NCBI GenBank assembly: GCA_009823395.1
Contig: CM020502.1
Location: 27,220,944 to 27,284,943, forward strand
Origin: Thamnaconus septentrionalis
Lineage: Eukaryota; Chordata; Actinopteri; Tetraodontiformes; Monacanthidae
Direction of reading: 5' to 3'
Length of the DNA: 64,000 nt
A program made the translations under genes and the position numbers. The notes beneath the pieces are model-generated. The model did no database searches. It was given only the letters and a program-made list of their open reading frames with translations, and had not been told where the DNA came from. Numbering within the stretch: the first letter of the stretch is position 1; every line of letters starts with the position of its first letter. Of this stretch, positions 58,941-64,000 are shown piece after piece.

Positions 58941-60381
58941 GCTGATCGGGTCTCTCCTCTATCTGCAGGTAACTCTCTACGTGTGGAACGAGCCCAAGCT
59001 GTGCACAAGGGGCGTTGCCCTGCCCTCCCGGAGCTCCTCCCCTGCGTGGCCATCACGCTGTGGCTGAAGGTCGGCGTCGGGGGTGGAGCCGTCCTGGCCG
59101 TGCTCCTTGTCGCGCTCTCCTGCTATTTCTGGAAGAAAAACAAGAGGTCAGAGCCTGTGACGCAGCCCTTCCTAATCACTGTTGTCTGTGGCGAAGACGT
59201 CCGCAGGCGTTTCTCACTCAGCTGTTTTGACCACGATAACCACTTCCTGTTTGACCCAATGCTGTTCTTCTCCCTTCCCGAAACGTTTAAACCATGGATA
59301 TGCTGGCACGCCAATTTATTTCTAGTGGCTACTCGAGGTACTGCAGCAGAAAAAAATCCCATGGGCCCAAAAAGCATTTTTCCCATAGATCACAATACAA
59401 AAATAAACGCTCCTTAAAACGCAGCCAATCACACACATACGATGTTGTGACGTCACACTGGGAATAAACTCTTTTCTGGTGATTTTCTGGCCTTTATCAT
59501 TTTTTTAACAACGAAAAGACCATGAGTGAAAAATCTGCAATAGAAAGATTTGCTTTGAATCGCGTCTCAGGACACAGTCATCCTGTCAGCTGTTTTAAAA
59601 AGCCTTTATCTTTGTATTGCGGTCTATTGGAAAATGTTTTTTGGGCCCCATGGGATTTTTTTGCTGCAGTACCTCAGGTGGCCACTGGGAAAAATCGGCG
59701 ATCCGCCATATTGCCAGTCCGGTATACAGTTCTTATAATACATCCATGGTCTGTAAGTGACGTTCTCCAGGGTCGTTCTGATTGGCCAAATAGATCATGT
59801 GAGTTTCAGAGGCATGGTGGGAAGTGACACTACTGCGCATGCTCTATGGGCCCATTAATGCGGAAGTCAAATACTTTTTGGGCGTATGCGCTGGGTGAGC
59901 AACTTCATTGAAATGACTGGGCCTCCATCTTGGGGGCGTGGTTTAACCGCCTGGACGCTGGTTGTTCCCTGCGCGAGGTGTTTCTTTTCCTCAGCCTCTG
60001 TGGTTTGTGGGCAGGCTGGAGTACAAGTACTCTCGCCTGGTGATGTCAGCCAACAAGGAGTGCGAGCTGCCGGCAGCTGACAGCTGCGCCCTGGCTGAGG
60101 GGGAGGAGCCTGAAGACGACGTCGTGTACACCCAGAAACCCTCTCTGCTGCGGAAGCTGCGCGCCATCGCTAACAAGGTGGGATTTTGATTTTGTTTCCT
60201 CAGCGGTTTTTCAAAGGACTCGCTTCAACGGCGGTGCATTGAATTGACTTCATTGACTTCAGTCACCGATTGATCCAGCCGTGTTCCATCTTGTGTCCTG
60301 CAGCAGAACCAGGAGGGCGAGAGCAGCGAGTCGGTGCTGCTGAACACTGCTGCCCAGTCTGACCGGTGGGTCCTGGGATGA
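49052..60381 (+). CDS. elapor2: Endosome/lysosome-associated apoptosis and autophagy regulator family member 2 (KIAA1324L type)
   Basis: 22 exons: 49052-49174, 51544-51664, 51753-51942, 52026-52173, 52263-52352, 52444-52549, 53610-53759, 53857-53945, 54440-54620, 54769-54897, 55143-55233, 55345-55447, 55534-55671, ~56689-56961, 57834-58007, 58096-58288, 58381-58477, 58557-58658, 58763-58889, 58969-59146, 60015-60177, 60304-60381. About 1013 residues, close to human (about 1029). Residues 1-32 are a signal peptide with a long Leu run. The ectodomain is cysteine-rich ([53 protein letters not shown]) in the EIG121/mannose-6-phosphate-receptor-homology layout. One TM helix lies near 905-927 ([20 protein letters not shown]), then an 85-residue tail with the sorting-type motif [23 protein letters not shown] and LPDINFFY favour ELAPOR2 over ELAPOR1. 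Family members act in endosome-lysosome membranes and BMP signalling contexts. Oddities: exon 20 is 1 nt short, and intron 13 lacks an AG. AATAAA at 60748. Confidence 0.95.
51473..51539. repeat. (TG)n microsatellite at the elapor2 exon 2 acceptor
   Basis: TG run ending just before the GAGCAG acceptor of exon 2. Confidence 0.92.
51674..51716. repeat. (TG)n microsatellite in the 88-nt elapor2 intron 2
   Basis: TG run starting about 10 nt after the donor and filling half of a very short intron. Confidence 0.92.
52566..52950. mobile_element. Repeat family C copy 2 with nested retroelement tail (elapor2 intron 6)
   Basis: TACAGTGTGTCAAATTTTTAAGG and AAGCCCGCCTGACAGTGCC match 25300-25622. It is interrupted at about 52640-52860 by GCCCTGCGATGAACTGGCGA...CTGAATTGGAATAAGCGG followed by a GAATGAATG tail, the common 3' tail of fish LINE2/SINE-type elements. 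The other end (GGGCAGTATGTTAAGC) follows at 52918. Confidence 0.55.
53981..54012. repeat. (CA)n microsatellite in elapor2 intron 8
   Basis: CA run about 35 nt downstream of the donor. Confidence 0.9.
54625..54660. repeat. (AC)n at the donor of elapor2 intron 9
   Basis: AC run beginning 4 nt after the GT donor; the 148-nt intron has a complementary TG/GT run (54726-54760) before its acceptor. Confidence 0.92.
55682..55733. repeat. (AC)n at the donor of elapor2 intron 13
   Basis: AC run of about 25 units, starting about 12 nt after the donor at 55672. Confidence 0.93.
56277..56614. mobile_element. hAT-type MITE, copy 2 (elapor2 intron 13)
   Basis: Ends CAGGCTTGGGCAAACTAAGACCC and AAAAGTTTGCCACCCCTG are hAT-like inverted CAG...CTG termini. 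The interior is the inverse of 23147-23527. The flanking 8 bp (CACTGGAG / GGCTAGAG) agree at five positions, a weak target-site duplication. It lies 75 bp before exon 14. Confidence 0.7.
56652..56689. repeat. (TG)n directly abutting elapor2 exon 14
   Basis: TG run of about nineteen units running into exon 14 ([10 protein letters not shown]) with no AG between. Confidence 0.93.
56962..57833 (+). other. elapor2 intron 14
   Basis: 870-bp AT-rich intron with degenerate TATTAC/ATTATGCACAC-type phrases repeating irregularly (57180-57520) and an ACAGAATAGAATGGAATGCC fish-repeat phrase near 57608. No exon seen. Confidence 0.5.
58891..58937. repeat. (AC)n at the donor of elapor2 intron 19
   Basis: AC run starting 3 nt after the donor in a 79-nt intron; no matching GT tract at the acceptor. 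Confidence 0.92.
59291..59750. mobile_element. Foldback element (elapor2 intron 20)
   Basis: Left end ACCATGGATATGCTGG and the block GAGGTACTGCAGCAGAAAAA are repeated inverted at the right end (CTGCAGTACCTCAGGTGGCC, then ATACATCCATGGT). Arms are about 100 and 130 bp, the left one shortened. Non-coding centre; non-autonomous DNA transposon of unassigned family. Confidence 0.7.
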
Positions 60382-60747
60382 ACAGGTCCAGACAGAAAAT
60401 GGGAGGATGAGTGTTTGAATGGTTGAGGAGCTTTGCCCTCCTCGTAGTAGCCCCCTCCCCGCGGTGGGAAGCAGAACCACAGAGCCCCGTGTGTGAGCTG
60501 GAAAACGCTGGGAGGAAAAGAAGAAACTGGGACCCAAACTTTCATTTTTTTTAACCAATTAAATCCAGAACACACAAGAAACAGGCCGTGGCTTTGACGC
60601 TGTTGAAGTTCCAGTGAGAGACAACCAGGAGGGAAAGGTGCTTGTAAGTTCTGTTTTTTTGTACACTTTTTTTTTGTAATTTTATATTGTTGTTTTGTGT
60701 TCAGAGTTACGTATTTATATATGTATATGTTCTAAAGATGATCCTTT

Positions 60748-60753
60748 AATAAA
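60748..60753 (+). other. elapor2 poly(A) signal
   Basis: AATAAA about 370 nt after the stop codon, preceded by a T-rich 3' UTR and followed by a GT/T-rich stretch. Confidence 0.7.
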
Positions 60754-61539
60754 GCCCTATTTAACCTTAAGTATTGGGTGTCTTTCTTTTTCTCTCGGGG
60801 ATTTGCAAATAACACCTTTAAAATAATTGAAAGAGAGGTACTTTAAGTTCAAAAGGTCTTTTTTTTTTATTATATCTTATTAATTTTTCATTAACATACA
60901 TACAAACAGCCAGCACAGCTCTAACAAAGTTACAGTAAATAAAGCACCAGTGCTGCACATGAGTATGTTCTGTGAAATGTTCAGTTTGTGTTCAGAGAGC
61001 AAACATTCATTCGTGTTAAGAGGACAGAGACAATATTTGGAATTTGCACTTTAACAAAGTTCATTCCAAAGCACTGAGCAACTCTTACTTTATCTTTTTT
61101 TTTTAACGAAAGTAATTAGTATAGTCATTAGCAATTGATTACTTATGAAACAAAGTAGTTGAAGAAGTAAGTAGATTACTTTTAAGGAGTAATCCCAACA
61201 ACACTGCCAATATCTGGATATTAATGGACACTGACAGAAACAGTGGAAGTATGTTTCAATTTCTTTTTTTTTACACTTGGCGGAGAGGGAGGAGACTTGG
61301 GGATTAATCCTGTGCAGAAAGTGAGGGGTGCGCTGCAGCCTGTGTAAGATTGACTCTCCCGGAGTCTATTGCATGTAAATACATTCTTCAAAGAGGTTTT
61401 TATGTGGAAAGTCTCCATGGCGGTGGTTTATGGAAGTGTGGTGGTCCCAGGGCACAATTTAACTTGCAGTACCGGAGCTTGCCACAACGCGCTGAGCAAA
61501 ATGATGTATCTCCTCGCCGCCACCGTTTGTTTGAAACGA

Positions 61540-61920
61540 AGTCGTATCAGGTCGACTGCGACGTGACGATATTTACACAGAGCTCGTTCGGTCATTGACC
61601 GCCCGGTCTGCCACTCTGCGGGCCGGAAGGAAACTCCTCCAGTCCGGGTCCGTCCCTCTGTAGCGCTCCGCCTTCCACCCGGACGGAAACTCTCCTCCTC
61701 CTCCTCCTCCTCCACAGCAGCAGCAGCAGCAACAGCAGCCATCGACGGAACTTCAAACAACTCCGCAGCAACTCTCGGACGTCGTCGCTCTTTTCCAAGA
61801 TGGCACGCTGAGCCAGGGAAACACGAGCAAACCAGCAGCACAAGCCGGAATATGAGCGTCTCAGCGGGCGGAATTCGTCACGTCAGCGGGGGAGAGACGA
61901 GCTCCAGCCTGTAAGCGAAG
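61540..61920 (+). promoter_or_regulatory. CpG-rich promoter and candidate first exon of tspan9
   Basis: GC- and CpG-rich block with (TCC)n and (AGC)n short runs. It ends with a good donor at 61921 (GTGGGT). Assigned to tspan9 by position; transcript evidence is needed to fix the start. Confidence 0.4.
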
Positions 61921-62891
61921 GTGGGTAACTTGTGTTCCCGTCCGCGGCTGGAAACAATCACGGCCCCCCGGTCGAGGCTACGCTGCCTGCGGGAGTCGGT
62001 CGAAGCGTTCACGGCAAAGGAACCTTGGAAGAAAACCTAATACTACTAATAATAATAATAATGAGTGAGTAAGTAAATAAAGAGATAGAAAAAAAACCCA
62101 CCCTCCCCCTGCTCTGTGTGAAGTGGATTAATGATTATGAGTTGGACGGCTGTTGCGGTTGGTAAGGGACCGTCGCGGTGTTTCCCCCGGGAAGACGTGT
62201 GGAAAACGCACTTTGAGGGGGAAACTCGGAGTTGTTTCGTGTAATAAATCTTTTGATTGGACCAACATGGTGCTCTACTGGCATTTTTTTTTTTGCGCTC
62301 TGTCATTCCGCTTCATAGTTGGTTGTAACAGAAAAAGTCATCCCATCGAGTGAGGGGGCGAGTGTTGTGTCTCGACCCGCTAGAGAAGAGTTATAACGTT
62401 TTGTTTCAGACTCTTTTTTTTCCCGGACATGTTGAGATTTTGGTTCCCATCACTCTTTTGTGTTGAAATTCCGTCTAACTGTCACCTTAGTGAGTTTCGG
62501 GGTGATCTGAGGCTAAGAGAGTTTTTGGACTCTGAATTAAATAAAGAGTGCGAAGAGTAGAACTCTTTGGGTTGTTGTTTTTTTTCTTTGTTTTTTTTTT
62601 TTTTTTTATTTTCAAACGTGGTGTGACTTTGTGCTCGATCACTATTTAGAATTTTTTTGTCCTCATCAAAAATCAACATACTATAGGATGAACTGGAAGG
62701 ACATGGTTATGATAGTTAAGAATGAAAAAGACTGATAGTGATTGTATGCAAGAAGTCAACATGAAAATCGGAGGAAAAAAGTTTTATTAGACACATTTTA
62801 ATAGTTTATTTTTTTAAAATCTGGTAACATTAAGTGACAATTCTCATCACTCTCGGCGTGTCGTTCTCTTTTTTCACGCTTATACCCGCAG

Positions 62892-62940
62892 AACCGGTCC
62901 ACACCAGCGTCTCCGTTCTCCAGTGTCTCCTCCTGAACAG
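62892..62940 (+). other. Candidate 5' UTR exon of tspan9
   Basis: A T/C-rich tract and CCCGCAG acceptor precede 49 bp that end in AACAG followed by GTGAGC donor. It has no start codon. The next exon begins after TTGCAG at 63067. Confidence 0.4.
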
Positions 62941-63084
62941 GTGAGCTTCACACCAAACCTTTGCTGCAAATGTCGGAAAAATCCTGCAAACTAGGCAGAC
63001 GTGAAGATCGCAGATGAGCACGTCGATTTTTGCAGCTTGACTGTCGACAAACCTGTCTGTCTTGCAGCGCCTCTCGACTCCATC

Positions 63085-63911
63085 ATGGCTCGCGGTTGCA
63101 TCTGCTGCATCAAGTACATGCTCTTCCTCTTCAACCTGCTCTTCTGGGTACATTTCCGCTCGCTCACCCGGTCGCAGTACCTTCCTGTGGATCAGCAGGA
63201 CCAGGAAGCGTTCTTAGCAGTTCTGATGTCCTGCGTGTGTTTCAGCTGGGTGGCTGCGGCCTGCTGGGCGTGGGCCTGTGGCTCTCGGTGTCTCAGGGCA
63301 GCTTCGCCACCTTGTCGCCCTCCTTCCCGTCGCTCTCCGCCGCCAACCTCATCATCACGCTGGGCAGCGTCGTCATGGTGACGGGCTTCCTGGGGTGCCT
63401 CGGCTCCATCAAGGAGAACAAGTGCCTGCTGCTGAGCGTGAGTGGCGGGAACCTCACTCGCCTCGTGACTGGAAGAAGCGGCGACTCACCTCTTCTGTCC
63501 CTTGCAGTTCTTCATCGTGCTCCTGATCATCCTCCTGGCCGAGCTCATCCTCCTCATCCTCTTCTTCGTCTACACCGACGAGGTGAGCAACAACGCCAAG
63601 CAGGACCTGAAGGAGGGCCTGGTGCTGTACAACACCGACAACAACGCCGGCCTGAAGGACGCGTGGAACGCCATCCAGGGCGAGGTGTGTGTCTCCGTGT
63701 CTCTGTGATGCGCCGAGATTCAGACGGCGCGCTCACTTTGGTTTTAACGCGTGATTCTTTCTCGTGGATTCCCCCTCAGTGGCGGTGCTGCGGCGTGATG
63801 GGCCACAGCGACTGGTACTCGGCCATGTACGAGAACGTGGTACCCGACCGCTGCTGCCAGCAGTTCTACCAGGGCTGTGGACGCAACGCATCAAACGCCT
63901 TCTGGACGCGG
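63085..63911 (+). CDS. tspan9: Tetraspanin-9-like, N-terminal 188 residues (3' end outside window)
   Basis: Coding exons: 63085-63147, 63246-63437, 63508-63684, 63780-63911, all phase 0 with GT-AG introns. Begins MARGCICCIKYMLFLFNLLF. Four-pass tetraspanin layout: TM1 about 13-36, TM2 about 56-77, TM3 about 86-110, then the large extracellular loop with CCG at 147-149, PDRCC at 166-170 and a further Cys at 177 (GCG). There is one N-glycosylation site (N180-A-S). The membrane-proximal cysteines suggest palmitoylation. GFLGCLGSIKENKCLLLSFF and LLAELILLILFF are closer to recalled TSPAN9 than to TSPAN4. The last loop part, TM4 and tail (about 50 residues) lie beyond the right edge. Tetraspanin-9 organises membrane microdomains (platelet glycoproteins; endosomal entry of some viruses in cell studies). 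Neighbouring itfg2/nrip2 supports the 12p13.33-type synteny. Confidence 0.9.
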
Positions 63912-64000
63912 GTGAGTCAGGCTGTAGTTTGTGTCGACTCATGAAGTTGGATTTTTCAAAGGGGGTCGTTAGACGCTTGTTAATAAAATTGGCAGATTTT

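Larger units (their letters stand above)
60754..63084. other. Intergenic region and tspan9 5' exons
   Basis: Left half is AT-rich without recognisable genes. A CpG-rich block at 61540-62000 looks like the tspan9 promoter; a candidate non-coding first exon ends at 61920 (GCGAAG before GTGGGT). A small candidate 5' UTR exon is at 62892-62940. Confidence 0.5.

Noticed and set aside
60754..61540. Possible extra gene between elapor2 and tspan9
   Set aside because: AT-rich, no long or conserved frame; nothing supportable seen.

Overview
This 64 kb window is nuclear DNA from a ray-finned fish, almost certainly a teleost and probably a percomorph-like species with a compact genome. The genes have many short introns with GT-AG ends and vertebrate orthologues. 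CA/TG, CT/GA and AT-rich microsatellites are very dense. The repeats are typical of fish: Tc1-like and hAT-like non-autonomous elements, a tRNA-derived SINE and foldback elements. No bacterial, viral, CRISPR or rRNA features were seen.

Layout, left to right. (1) 969-8357, plus strand: the last five exons of an EF-hand protein gene I could not name; its 5' end lies outside the window. (2) 13236-13910, minus strand: an intact single-exon ascl1 gene (achaete-scute bHLH proneural factor, ascl1a-like), surrounded by gene-poor DNA with candidate regulatory blocks. (3) 17130-23714, plus strand: complete 12-exon itfg2 (KICSTOR subunit). (4) 31161-45373, minus strand: 6-exon nrip2, tail-to-tail with itfg2, with an apparent 1-nt frameshift in exon 2. 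(5) 49052-60381, plus strand: 22-exon elapor2 (KIAA1324L type), divergent from nrip2, with an apparent 1-nt frameshift in exon 20 and an intron 13 lacking a recognisable AG acceptor. (6) 63085 to the window edge, plus strand: the first four coding exons of a tspan9-like tetraspanin.

The genes are not an operon or pathway cluster. The itfg2/nrip2/tspan9 group is conserved microsynteny with human 12p13.33 (from memory), into which elapor2 (human 7q21) and ascl1 (human 12q23) are placed in this fish. Functionally, itfg2 belongs to amino-acid sensing upstream of mTORC1, nrip2 to nuclear-receptor/transcription regulation with a retropepsin-like fold, elapor2 to an endosome-lysosome membrane protein family, tspan9 to membrane microdomains, and ascl1 to neurogenesis.

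I found no clear new multi-gene system. The most interesting signals are: elapor2 introns 9 and 13, which carry AC repeats at the donor side and GT repeats at the acceptor side (the described fish 'RNA-bridged intron' architecture); the missing AG in intron 13; a near-perfect hairpin just downstream of the ascl1 stop; two homopolymer-type frameshifts that probably reflect sequence errors; and several foldback or palindromic repeat elements. Exon boundaries were inferred by eye from splice consensus, phase and recalled homologues.
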